A model generated the notes under the pieces. It did no database searches and was not told the DNA's origin. It saw nothing but the letters and a program-made list of their open reading frames with translations. A stretch of DNA of 64,000 bases from Roseateles violae (GTDB taxonomy: Bacteria > Pseudomonadota > Gammaproteobacteria > Burkholderiales > Burkholderiaceae_C): the NCBI RefSeq assembly GCF_030410485.1, contig NZ_JAUHHC010000007.1, positions 158,213 through 222,212 of the forward strand, given 5' to 3'. Below are positions 55,580-64,000 of the stretch, in pieces. The position numbers were made by a program, and so were the translations under genes. Position 1 is the stretch's first letter. Each line of letters begins with the position of its first letter.

Positions 55580-56440
55580 TCAAGCTTTCACGGCGCCGGC
55601 GGTGAGGCCGCGCACGAAGTATTTGCCCGCCACGATATAGATCAGCAGGGTGGGCAGGGCGGCGATCATGGCGGCGGCCATGTCGACGTTGTATTCCTTG
55701 ACCGCGCTGGAGGTGTTGGCGAGATTGTTCAGGCCCACCGTCACCGGCCGGCTGTCGCCGCCGGCGAACACGACGCCGTAGAGAAAGTCGTTCCAGATCG
55801 CGGTGAACTGCCAGATCAGCGTGACGACCAGGATGGGCGTCGACAGCGGCAGCACGATGCGCCGGAAGATCTGCCAGAAGGAGGCGCCGTCCAGGGGCGC
55901 GGCCTTGACCAGCTCGTTCGGCAGGCCGACGTAGTAGTTGCGGAAAAACAGCGTGGTCGAGGGCAGGCCGGCCAGCACATGGACCAGGATCAGGCCCCAG
56001 ATCGAGTTGGCGATGCCCAGCCAGCCCAGCACCTGGCTCATCGGCAGCAGCACCACCTGCATGGGCATGAAGACGCCGAACAGCAGCAGCGCGAACAGCA
56101 GCTCGCTGCCGCGAAAGCGCCACTGGGTCAGCACATAGCCGTTCAGCGCGCCTAAAGCGGTGGACACGGCCACGGCCGGCACGACCATCAGCACCGAATT
56201 GACAAAGAAGGGCCGCAGGCCGCCGCAGTCGGTGCCGGTGCAGGCGCTGGACCAGGCCTGCGCCCAGGCGGCGAAGCTGGGCGCGGCGGGCAGGGCCAGC
56301 AGCGTGCCGTCGCGGATCTCGTCCATGCCTTTCAGCGAGGTGGCCACCATCACGTACAGCGGCATCAGGAAAAAGGCCGCGAATAGCAGCAGCGCGCCCA
56401 GCAGCACGATGCGCTGGAAGTGAAAAGCGGGCTTGATCAT
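55580..56440 (-). CDS. Sugar ABC transporter permease (MalG type)
   Basis: The 286-residue inner-membrane protein has six helices and the EAA loop ELVKAAPLDGASFWQIFRRIVLPLSTPIL (about residues 190-215). The N-terminal region MKPxx-like start and PLYVMVATSLK periplasmic loop are as in MalG-like permeases of glucose importers. Its ATG overlaps the stop of the MalF-like permease gene by 4 nt (ATGA), so the two are translationally coupled. Confidence 0.93.
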   Translation of the reverse strand: MIKPAFHFQRIVLLGALLLFAAFFLMPLYVMVATSLKGMDEIRDGTLLALPAAPSFAAWAQAWSSACTGTDCGGLRPFFVNSVLMVVPAVAVSTALGALNGYVLTQWRFRGSELLFALLLFGVFMPMQVVLLPMSQVLGWLGIANSIWGLILVHVLAGLPSTTLFFRNYYVGLPNELVKAAPLDGASFWQIFRRIVLPLSTPILVVTLIWQFTAIWNDFLYGVVFAGGDSRPVTVGLNNLANTSSAVKEYNVDMAAAMIAALPTLLIYIVAGKYFVRGLTAGAVKA

Positions 56441-57300
56441 CGCGCGGCCCTCAGCTCGGAATAGAGGTAGGGCACGACGATCGCGGCCACCGTCGCCAGC
56501 ATCATCGTGGCGCCGGCCGCGCCCAGGCCGATCTGGCCGCGCGAGAAGGCCATCGTGTACATGAAGGTGGCCGGCAGGTCGGTGGCATAGCCGGGGCCGC
56601 CGGCGGTCAGCGCCATCACCAGATCGAAGCTCTTGATCGCCAGATGGCTGACCACCATCAGCGTCGAGAAGAACACCGGCCGCAAGGTCGGGATGATGAT
56701 GCGGCGATAGACCTGGGGCAGGCTGGCGCCGTCGACCTGGGCGGCCTTGATGATGCTGTCGTCGATGCCGCGCAGCCCGGCCAGGAACAGCGCCATCACG
56801 AAACCGGCCGACTGCCAGATGCCGGCGATGACGACGCAGTAGATCGCCATATCGGGGTCGACCAGCCAGCCGAACGTGAAGTCCTCGAAGCCCCATTGCC
56901 GCATCAGGTGCTCCAGCCCCAGGCCGGGGTTCAGTATCCATTTCCAGGCTGTGCCGGTGACGATGAAGGACAGCGCCATCGGATACAGATAGATCGTGCG
57001 CAGCACACCCTCGGCGCGTACCTTCTGGTCCAGCAGGATGGCCAGCAGCAGGCCCAGGCCCATGCCGCCGACGATGAAGAGCCCGCCGAAGATGGCGAGG
57101 TTCTTCATCGCCAGCCACCAGCGCTCGTTGTCGAACAGCGCCTCGTACTGCGCCAGGCCGACGAACTCGTAATTGGGCAGCATGCGCGAGGCGGACAGCG
57201 ACAGATAGCCGTTCCAGGCCATCAGCCCGTAGATGAAGGCGAAGGCCAGAAGGAAGGCCGGCGCGATGACCAGCTTGGGCAGCAGCGGGGCGCGCGGCAT
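56437..57300 (-). CDS. Sugar ABC transporter permease (MalF type)
   Basis: The 287-residue permease has about six helices and the EAA loop (KAAQVDGASLPQVYRRIIIPTLRPVF, about residues 188-213). It is the first permease of the CUT1 transporter, 9 nt after the binding-protein gene. Family resemblance to glucose/mannose importers of Pseudomonas (GtsB type) is apparent in the YLSLSASRMLPNYEFVGLAQYEALF stretch. Confidence 0.93.
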   Translation of the reverse strand: MPRAPLLPKLVIAPAFLLAFAFIYGLMAWNGYLSLSASRMLPNYEFVGLAQYEALFDNERWWLAMKNLAIFGGLFIVGGMGLGLLLAILLDQKVRAEGVLRTIYLYPMALSFIVTGTAWKWILNPGLGLEHLMRQWGFEDFTFGWLVDPDMAIYCVVIAGIWQSAGFVMALFLAGLRGIDDSIIKAAQVDGASLPQVYRRIIIPTLRPVFFSTLMVVSHLAIKSFDLVMALTAGGPGYATDLPATFMYTMAFSRGQIGLGAAGATMMLATVAAIVVPYLYSELRAAR

Positions 57301-57309
57301 GGAACAGTG

Positions 57310-58584
57310 TCAGCGGGTGCGGGCGGCGGCGACCAGCTTGGCCTGCGCATCCTTGACCGTCATCTTGTCGCTGTTCCAGAACTGGCTGATCACGTCCTTG
57401 ATCGCGCCCTCGGCCGGTGTCGGCACGGCCATGCCGTGGGCAATCGAGGGCAGCAGGGTGCCGGCCTTGGCGGCGGCGTTGAAATCGGTGGCCGAGGTCT
57501 TGGCGCAGTCGTCGAACTTGTCCATGGCCACGCCCAGCCGCACCGGGATCGAGCCCTTGGCCAGGTTGAACAGCTGCTGGAACTCGGGCGACAGGATGGC
57601 CGAGGCCAGGTCCTTCTGCGCCTGGCTGTTGGCGGCGTTCTTCAGCTTGAACATCGCGAAGGAATCGATGTTGTAGCTGAAGCTGGCGGCGCTGCCCGGC
57701 GCCGGTAGGCAGACGAACGTCTTGCCCGGCTGGCCGCCGGCGGCTATGAACTCGCCCTTGGCCCAGTCGCCCATGAACTGCATCCCGGCCTGGCCCTTGA
57801 TCACCATCGCGGTGGCGAGGTTCCAGTCGCGACCGGGCGAATTCTTGTCGGTATAGGGCTTGATGCGCTTGAAGGTCGTCAGCACCTTTTCCATCAGCGG
57901 GCCCTTGAGGGTGTCGGGGTCCAGCTTGACCAGGGCCTTGGCGTAGAAGTCGGCCCCGCCCAGGCCCAGGGCGACGCTCTCGAACAGGGTCAGGTCCTGC
58001 CAGTTCTGGCCGCCATGGGCGACCGGGATCACGCCGGCCTTCTGCAGCGCATCGGCGGCGACGAAGAACTCGTCCCAGTTGGTCGGCAGCTTGGCGCCCG
58101 CGCGCTTGAAGACCTCGGGGTTGGCCCAGAGCCAGTTGACGCGGTGCACATTGACCGGGACGGCGATGTACTTGCCCTGGTACTTCATCTGCGCGGCCAC
58201 CGCCTTGGGCAAGATATCGTCCCAGTGCTCGGCGCGGGCCAGCTCTTCCATCGGGGCCAGCACGCCTTCAGCGGCCCAGTCCTGCAGCGAGGGCCCCTTG
58301 ATCTGCGCCGCGGCCGGGGCATTGCCCGAGACCACGCGCGACTTCAAGACCGTCATCGCCGAATCGCCGCCGCCGCCGGCCACGGCGAAGTCCTTCCAGG
58401 TATGGCCCTTGGCCTGCAAGGTGGCTTTCAGCGCCTGGGCGGCGCGCGCCTCGCCGCCGCTGGTCCACCAGTGCAGGACCTCGACCTCACCGGCCCGCGC
58501 CGGCGCCGTCGCAACAAGCCCCGCCAGCAGCAGGGCGGCCCCAAGGGGGTGGGGCGAGGACAAGGGCTTGCGGCGGCTGTTCAT
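57310..58584 (-). CDS. Sugar ABC transporter substrate-binding protein (glucose/GtsA-like)
   Basis: The 424-residue periplasmic protein has a signal peptide (cleavage near APARA-GE, about residue 31) and an SBP type 1 fold. EVEVLHWWTSGGEARA at the mature start and WNLATAMVIKGQAGMQFMGDWAKGEF are characteristic of GtsA-like glucose-binding proteins. GGAGA precedes the ATG. Directly upstream are two TTAACG-type repeats 11 bp apart overlapping the -35 region. It heads the SBP-permease-permease-ATPase-deacetylase operon. Confidence 0.93.
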   Translation of the reverse strand: MNSRRKPLSSPHPLGAALLLAGLVATAPARAGEVEVLHWWTSGGEARAAQALKATLQAKGHTWKDFAVAGGGGDSAMTVLKSRVVSGNAPAAAQIKGPSLQDWAAEGVLAPMEELARAEHWDDILPKAVAAQMKYQGKYIAVPVNVHRVNWLWANPEVFKRAGAKLPTNWDEFFVAADALQKAGVIPVAHGGQNWQDLTLFESVALGLGGADFYAKALVKLDPDTLKGPLMEKVLTTFKRIKPYTDKNSPGRDWNLATAMVIKGQAGMQFMGDWAKGEFIAAGGQPGKTFVCLPAPGSAASFSYNIDSFAMFKLKNAANSQAQKDLASAILSPEFQQLFNLAKGSIPVRLGVAMDKFDDCAKTSATDFNAAAKAGTLLPSIAHGMAVPTPAEGAIKDVISQFWNSDKMTVKDAQAKLVAAARTR

Positions 58585-58616
58585 GGCGCTGTCTCCGTTG
58601 TTCTTGGGCGCGTAAA

Positions 58617-58654
58617 AGATTACGGGCCGAAGAATTATTAACGAAACATTAACA
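58617..58654 (-). promoter_or_regulatory. Promoter of the sugar ABC operon with 11-bp direct repeats
   Basis: TTAACG (58638-58643) and TTAACA (58649-58654) are 11 bp apart. The repeat nearer the gene overlaps the -35 region, 17 bp before TAATCT (58617-58622, minus strand). This is the arrangement of activation sites for OmpR-family regulators. A three-copy version lies beside the response-regulator gene. Confidence 0.65.
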
Positions 58655-58668
58655 AACGAAGGCGAGGG

Positions 58669-60110
58669 CTAACCCTCGGCCAGCGCCGGCAGGCTGATCC
58701 GGGCGATCAGGCCGCGCTCGGGTGCATGCAGCAGGCTCACGCGGCCGGCATGGCGCTCGACGATCTCGCGCACGATGGGCAGACCCAGGCCGCAGCCCTC
58801 GCCGTCCTGGCTGCCGCGCACGAAGCGTTCGAACATCTGCGCCAGCTGCGCATCGGCCAGGCCGGGGCCGTTGTCCTCGACCTCCAGCAGCAAATCGCCG
58901 GACGGGCCGGCCGAGCGGCGCAGCCGCACGGTGACGCTGGCGCCGCGGCCGGCATAGCGGATCGCGTTGTCGATCAGATTGATCAGCGCCTCGCGCAGCA
59001 GCAGTGCGATGCCGCGCACGCGCAGCGCGCCGTCGTCCTCCGGCTCCTCCAGCCCCAGGTCCACACCGGCCGCCAGCGCGCGCGGCACCAGCTCGGCCGT
59101 CACCTCCTGTGCCAGGCGCCGCAGGTCCAGCGGCTGCATCGGCTGCTGCGAGGCCGATTCCGGCTCGCTGCGCGCCAGACTCAAGAGCTGGTTGACCAGA
59201 TGGGCGCTGCGCCGGGCGCTCTCGTGCACCCGCTGCAGCCGCGCCAGCAGCTCGGGCGCGGCCTGGGCCTCGCGGGCCTCCTGCATGGCCAGCTCGGTCT
59301 GGCTCTTCAGGCCGGCCAGCGGGGTGCGCAGTTGGTGGGCCGCGTCGCTGATGAAGCGCTTGTGCGCGCCGATGCTGTGGTGCACGGCGCTCAGCAAGGT
59401 GTTGATCGCCTGGGCCAGCGAGCGCACCTCCGGCGGCGCGTCCTCCAGCTGGATGGCGGTCAGGTCATTCGCCGCGCGGCCGGCCACGCGCGCCTGCAGC
59501 TGGGCCAGCGGCGCCAGGCCGGCGCGGATGCCGGCCCAGACGATCATCGTCATCAGCAGCATCAGGCCGGACAGCGGCAGTACCGTGTCGAGCAGGATGC
59601 GCCGCGCCAGTTCCTCGCGATTGGCGCTGGAGCGGGCGACCTGCACCAGCAGCGGCTGGTCGGGTCTGTCGCCGGCGCCGTAGTTCAGCAGCAGGGCGGC
59701 CACGCGCACCCGGCTGCCGGCGGCCTGCGGCGCGCCCGGGTCCTGCAGCTCGCCGTTGTAGAAGAAAGGCTCGCCGACCTGGACGGCGGCATCGGGCGGC
59801 AGTGGCGGCAGGTTGCGGTTGCCGAGGATGAAATGCCCCGGCGGCGTGCTGACCGTGTAGAGCACGCGGTCGCTGGGATCGGCCTCGAGGATGTCCTGGG
59901 CGGCGCGCGGGAAGTCGATGAACAGGCCGTTGTCCAGCGGCTTGACCTGGCGGGCCAGCGCGCGCGAGGACTGCGACAGGCTGGCGTCGATCGCCTCGTT
60001 GGCATAGCGACCGGCCAGCTTGTAGGTGAAAAGTGCGGCCGCCAGCCACAGCACGACCTGAGGCGCCAGCAGCCAGATGAACAGCTGCCGGTGCAGCGAG
60101 CGCGCCTGGA

Positions 60111-60114
<4 letters not shown>
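58669..60114 (-). CDS. Sensor histidine kinase (TctE-like)
   Basis: The 481-residue membrane kinase has a helix at about residues 11-31 and a periplasmic sensor of the two-component sensor N-terminal type, about 135 residues (with FIDFPRAAQDILEADPSDRVLYTVS). A second helix lies at about 172-192, followed by HAMP. The dimerisation domain has phospho-acceptor His260 in DAAHQLRTPLAGL. The HATPase domain has N-box NLIDNAIRYAG, G1 DNGPGL and G2 GCGLGLPIV. Its gene overlaps the response regulator by 4 nt (ATGA). The neighbouring sugar transporter and GH3 suggest it senses a sugar or a related metabolite. Confidence 0.94.
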
Positions 60115-60788
<674 letters not shown>

Positions 60789-60798
60789 CGGCTAAGGG

Positions 60799-60826
60799 TT
60801 AACGTTCTATTAACGCATTCTTAATG
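60799..60826. promoter_or_regulatory. Triple 11-bp direct repeat between response regulator and GH3 genes
   Basis: TTAACG (60799), TTAACG (60810) and TTAATG (60821) are spaced exactly 11 bp apart, one helical turn, in an AT-rich divergent promoter region. The same hexamer pair is found at the sugar ABC promoter. This is the typical site layout for tandem binding of OmpR-family dimers. Confidence 0.68.
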
Positions 60827-60928
60827 TCATTAAGAATATGTCATCACGAGCGGGCGGCCAAGGGCGTGCGCAGTGTACTGTTTGCATTCAGGCCAGAGCC
60901 GCAGCTAAGCGGCCAGATCGAGACAAGC

Positions 60929-63451
60929 ATGAACGCTAAATTTCAAGCGCGCCGTCGGCGCCCGGGCTTTCCCTCCGCTTCTTCTTTCTCGCTGCTGCTA
61001 CTGGCGATTGTCCCCGCCGTGGCGGCCACGCCGGACTGGCCGAGCCGGCCCGCGCCGCGGCCCGACCCGGCGCTGGAGGCTCGCATCGAAAAGCTGCTGG
61101 CCGGCATGAGCCTGGCGCAGAAGGTCGGGCAGATGACCCAGCCCGAGATCAAGTCCATCACGCCCGCCGAGGTCACGCGCTATTCAATCGGCTCGGTGCT
61201 GAACGGCGGCGGCACCTGGCCGGGCAACAACAAGCAGGCCGGCGTGGGCGACTGGCTGGCGCTGGCCAAGGCCTACCACCAGGCCTCGCTGGCGGCGCCC
61301 GGCGGCATCCCGCTGATCTGGGGCACAGACGCCGTGCACGGCCACAACAACGTGCTCGGCGCGACGCTGTTTCCGCACAATATCGGCCTGGGCGCCAGCG
61401 GCGACGCGGCCCTGGTCGAGGAGATCGCGGCGGCGACGGCCAAGGCGGTGCGGTCCACCGGCATCCGCTGGGTGTTCGCGCCGACGATCGCGGTGGCGCG
61501 CGATGCCCGCTGGGGCCGCACTTACGAGAGCTTCTCGGAGAACCCGGCCCTGGTGGCCCGTCTGGGCGCTGCCCATGTGCGCGGCCTGCAGGGCCAGCTG
61601 AAGGGCGATGCGAACGTCGTCGCCACGGCCAAGCACTTCATCGGCGACGGCGGCACCGAGCTGGGCCGCGACCAGGGCGTCAACCGTTCGGATCGAGCCG
61701 AGCTGATGGCGGTCCACGGCCAGGGCTATCTGGCCGCGCTGGATGCCGGCGCGCAGACGGTGATGGCCTCCTTCAACAGCTGGCACGAGGAGGCGGCCGG
61801 CGTGGGTTACGGCAAGCTGCATGGCAGTCATGCGCTGCTGACCGGCCTGTTGAAGGAGCGGCTGGGTTTCGACGGCCTGCTGGTCTCGGATTGGAACGGC
61901 ATCGGCCAGGTGCAGGGCTGCAGCAATGCTTCCTGCCCGCAGGCGATCAAGGCCGGCATCGACATGGTGATGGTGCCCGAGGACTGGCGCGCCTTCATCG
62001 CCAACACGATCGCGGAGGTCGAGCGCGGCGAGATCCCGCAGGCCCGCATCGACGACGCGGTGCGCCGCATCCTGCGCGTCAAGCTGCGCGCCGGCCTGTT
62101 CGACAAGGCACCGGGCGAGGGCGTCTGGGACGGCAAGGCCGAGGCCCTGCAGGCGCGCGAACTGGCGCGGCGGGCGGCGCGCCAGACCCTGGTGCTGCTG
62201 AAGAACAACGGCGGCGTGCTGCCGCTCACGCGCGGCAAGCGCATCCTGGTGGTGGGCAAGAGCGCCGACAGCCTGCCCAACCAGGCGGGCGGCTGGACGC
62301 TGACCTGGCAGGGCACGGAGAACCGCAGCAGCGACTTCCCCGCCGCCACGACCATCCTGGCCGGCCTGCGCGAGTTCGGCGAGCTGCAGTTCAGCGAGAC
62401 GGCCGAGGGCGTCGACGTGCGCCGCTTCGACGCCGTCATCGCGGTGATCGGCGAGACGCCCTATGCCGAGGGCCATGGCGACATCCCGGCCTCGGGCACC
62501 CTGCAGCACAGCAGCCGCTATCCGGAAGACCTCGCAGTGCTGAAAAAGGTGTCGGGGCAGGGCGTGCCGGTGGTCACCGTCTTCCTGTCCGGCCGCACCG
62601 TCTATGCCAACGACCTGATCAATCTGTCGGACGCCTTCGTGGCGGCCTGGCTGCCGGGCAGCGAGGGCGGCGGTGTCGCCGATCTGCTGTTCCGCGGCGC
62701 GCCGTCCTATGACTTCACGGCCCGTCTGCCCTTTGCCTGGCCGGCCGCGATCTGCCCGGGCAAGACCCGGCCCCTGTTCGCGCTGGGCTATGGCCTCAGC
62801 TATGCGGGCAAGCCGGCCAGCGTGCCGCGGCTGCCAGTGCAGCAAAGCTCGGGTGGCTGCGCCGCCGCCACCGAAATGGGCATCTTCGTCAAGTCGAATC
62901 AGCCGCCGTATCAATTGCAGGTGGGCAGCCTGGACGGCAGCTGGCCCGAGGCGGCGCTCGGCGGCGATCTGAACGCGAGCCTCGGCTATCCGTCCGAGGC
63001 GGCGCCGCGGGTCAGCGTATCGACGGTGCAGATCAACACGCAGCAGGACGCCCGCCGCGTCGTCTGGCAGGGGCCGGCCCGGCTGTTCGCCGGCTCGGCG
63101 CAGAAGGCGGCGCTGCAGACCTATCCGAACGGGGCCCTGGTCTTCGACACCGTGGTCGAGCAGGCACCGAGCGCTTCGGTGCGCCTGGCCATGGGCTGCG
63201 GGGCGGGCTGTGCCGGCATGCTGGAGCTGGGCGATGTGCTGCGGCGCCTCGGCGTTGGCAAGCGCAGCACCGTGAAAGTGCCGCTGAGCTGTTTCGCCGC
63301 GGCCGGTGCCGAGCTGAGCCGGATCGAGCAGCCCTTCAGCCTGGCGGCCGACGCGCCGTTCACCGCGGCCTTTGCCAATATCCGCGTGCAGGCCGGCGCC
63401 GCGCTCGATGCCGATGCGCTGAAATGCAGCCAGCTGAAGCTGCAGCGCTGA
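60929..63451 (+). CDS. GH3 family exo-1,4-beta-glucosidase/xylosidase, exported
   Basis: The 840-residue enzyme has a signal peptide (about residues 1-33, after a basic RRRR stretch), a GH3 N-terminal barrel with nucleophile Asp321 in VSDWNGIGQ and the KHFIGDGGT motif, and a GH3 C-terminal domain (about 410-620). A further C-terminal beta-sandwich (about 660-840), as in ExoP-type glucan exohydrolases, completes it. It most likely releases glucose from beta-glucans or cello-oligosaccharides in the periplasm, matching the glucose-type transporter nearby. The ATG at 60929 is preferred over upstream in-frame codons lying in the regulatory repeats. Confidence 0.93.
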   Translation: MNAKFQARRRRPGFPSASSFSLLLLAIVPAVAATPDWPSRPAPRPDPALEARIEKLLAGMSLAQKVGQMTQPEIKSITPAEVTRYSIGSVLNGGGTWPGNNKQAGVGDWLALAKAYHQASLAAPGGIPLIWGTDAVHGHNNVLGATLFPHNIGLGASGDAALVEEIAAATAKAVRSTGIRWVFAPTIAVARDARWGRTYESFSENPALVARLGAAHVRGLQGQLKGDANVVATAKHFIGDGGTELGRDQGVNRSDRAELMAVHGQGYLAALDAGAQTVMASFNSWHEEAAGVGYGKLHGSHALLTGLLKERLGFDGLLVSDWNGIGQVQGCSNASCPQAIKAGIDMVMVPEDWRAFIANTIAEVERGEIPQARIDDAVRRILRVKLRAGLFDKAPGEGVWDGKAEALQARELARRAARQTLVLLKNNGGVLPLTRGKRILVVGKSADSLPNQAGGWTLTWQGTENRSSDFPAATTILAGLREFGELQFSETAEGVDVRRFDAVIAVIGETPYAEGHGDIPASGTLQHSSRYPEDLAVLKKVSGQGVPVVTVFLSGRTVYANDLINLSDAFVAAWLPGSEGGGVADLLFRGAPSYDFTARLPFAWPAAICPGKTRPLFALGYGLSYAGKPASVPRLPVQQSSGGCAAATEMGIFVKSNQPPYQLQVGSLDGSWPEAALGGDLNASLGYPSEAAPRVSVSTVQINTQQDARRVVWQGPARLFAGSAQKAALQTYPNGALVFDTVVEQAPSASVRLAMGCGAGCAGMLELGDVLRRLGVGKRSTVKVPLSCFAAAGAELSRIEQPFSLAADAPFTAAFANIRVQAGAALDADALKCSQLKLQR

Positions 63452-63484
63452 GCCCAGACCCCGACCGATGGAGAGTGAAACCGA

Positions 63485-64000
63485 ATGCAGATCCAGCGCT
63501 ATTCACTGGATGACGGTTGCGGCCTGCAGCTGGAGTTGATGGACTGGGGCGCCAGCTGGCTGAGCGCGCGGCTGCATGGACGCGAGCTGCTGCTGGGCCA
63601 CGCGGATCCGGCGGCCTATCGGGATCAGTCGGCTTATATGGGCGCGATCGTCGGACGGGTCGCCAACCGCATCGCCGGCGCCGGCTTTGCGCTGCAGGGG
63701 CGCGAGTACCGCTTGACCGCCAACGAGGGGCTGAACCAGCTCCATGGCGGCCCCGACGGCTTTCACCGGCGGGCCTGGCGGGGCGTGCAGCGCTCCGCCA
63801 CGCGGGCCAACTTCGAGCTCGACTCCGCCGATGGCGACCAGGGCTTTCCGTCCAGGCTGCGAGCCACGGCGAGCTACCGCTTGACCGCCGCCCAGCAGGT
63901 CGAGATCCATTTCGAGGTCGAGAACCTCGGCCCGACCGACACCATCGCCGGAATCACCAGCCACGCCTATTTCAGCCTCGATGGCCCGGAGCAGGGGGTG
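63485..64000 (+). CDS. galM: Aldose 1-epimerase, 3'-truncated by the window edge
   Basis: Aldose 1-epimerase interconverts alpha and beta anomers of glucose and related sugars. The first 172 codons are present and the gene runs off the window. Family signatures are GAIVGRVANRIAGAGF (about residues 55-70) and NQLHGGPDGFHRRAW (about 81-95), with the His of TSHAYFSLDG near 160 as catalytic acid. GGAGAG lies upstream of the ATG. It follows the GH3 gene by 33 nt, so the released beta-glucose would be anomerised for further use. Confidence 0.92.
   Translation, partial: MQIQRYSLDDGCGLQLELMDWGASWLSARLHGRELLLGHADPAAYRDQSAYMGAIVGRVANRIAGAGFALQGREYRLTANEGLNQLHGGPDGFHRRAWRGVQRSATRANFELDSADGDQGFPSRLRATASYRLTAAQQVEIHFEVENLGPTDTIAGITSHAYFSLDGPEQGV

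Overview
The window is high-G+C, densely packed DNA of a Burkholderiales betaproteobacterium. The gene orders hemC-hemD-hemX-hemY, yicC-gmk-rpoZ-spoT facing greB, and kinase-phosphatase-rph-rdgB-hemW are typical of that order. Together with the large carbohydrate-utilisation locus, they suggest the Roseateles/Mitsuaria/Rubrivivax group. That placement is inferred from gene order and family content, not from a database search.

Layout. Positions 1-7083: phosphoenolpyruvate carboxylase diverges from a haem operon (hemC, hemD, hemX, hemY). 7084-9302: two almost identical tRNA-Arg(ACG) units, each with promoter and terminator, flank a membrane diguanylate cyclase. 9325-14855: a frameshifted DUF2231 gene, a CaiB-type CoA transferase, greB, then spoT, rpoZ, gmk and yicC on the minus strand. 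15830-20338: a Ser/Thr kinase, a PP2C phosphatase, RNase PH, RdgB and HemW. 20304-26139: a LysR regulator, a small membrane-anchored protein, cheB-cheD-cheR, and a diguanylate cyclase translationally coupled to a FlhG/MinD-like ATPase.

26434-49987 is a xylan/xylo-oligosaccharide locus. It encodes a Tat-signal GH10 xylanase, a TonB-dependent receptor, a GPH-family symporter, a GH43 beta-xylosidase, xylose isomerase, xylulokinase, a second MFS carrier, a GH1 glycosidase and a glucokinase. LacI and ROK regulators are present. Three copies of a LacI-type palindrome (TGACA-nCGn-TGTCA class) lie before the MFS gene, in the leader of the TonB receptor and before the GH1 gene, which points to one regulon. 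Downstream of the receptor on the same strand lie two flavin-dependent tryptophan-halogenase homologues, a SapC-family protein and a JmjC/cupin hydroxylase. One halogenase carries a C-terminal domain with the residue pattern of a 2-oxoglutarate/Fe(II) oxygenase.

50035-53716 is a tightly overlapping operon: substrate-binding protein, SCO1-type copper chaperone, cupredoxin-like protein, ABC permease and ABC ATPase. The two copper-type genes inside a nitrate/sulfonate-type ABC operon are the most unusual arrangement in the window.

53738-64000 is a glucose/gluco-oligosaccharide module. It holds a CUT1-type sugar ABC transporter with a deacetylase gene at its end, a TctDE-like two-component system, a GH3 exo-glycosidase and the start of an aldose 1-epimerase gene cut by the window edge. 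Eleven-bp-spaced TTAACG direct repeats lie both at the transporter promoter and between the response regulator and the GH3 gene, so the two-component system probably controls both.
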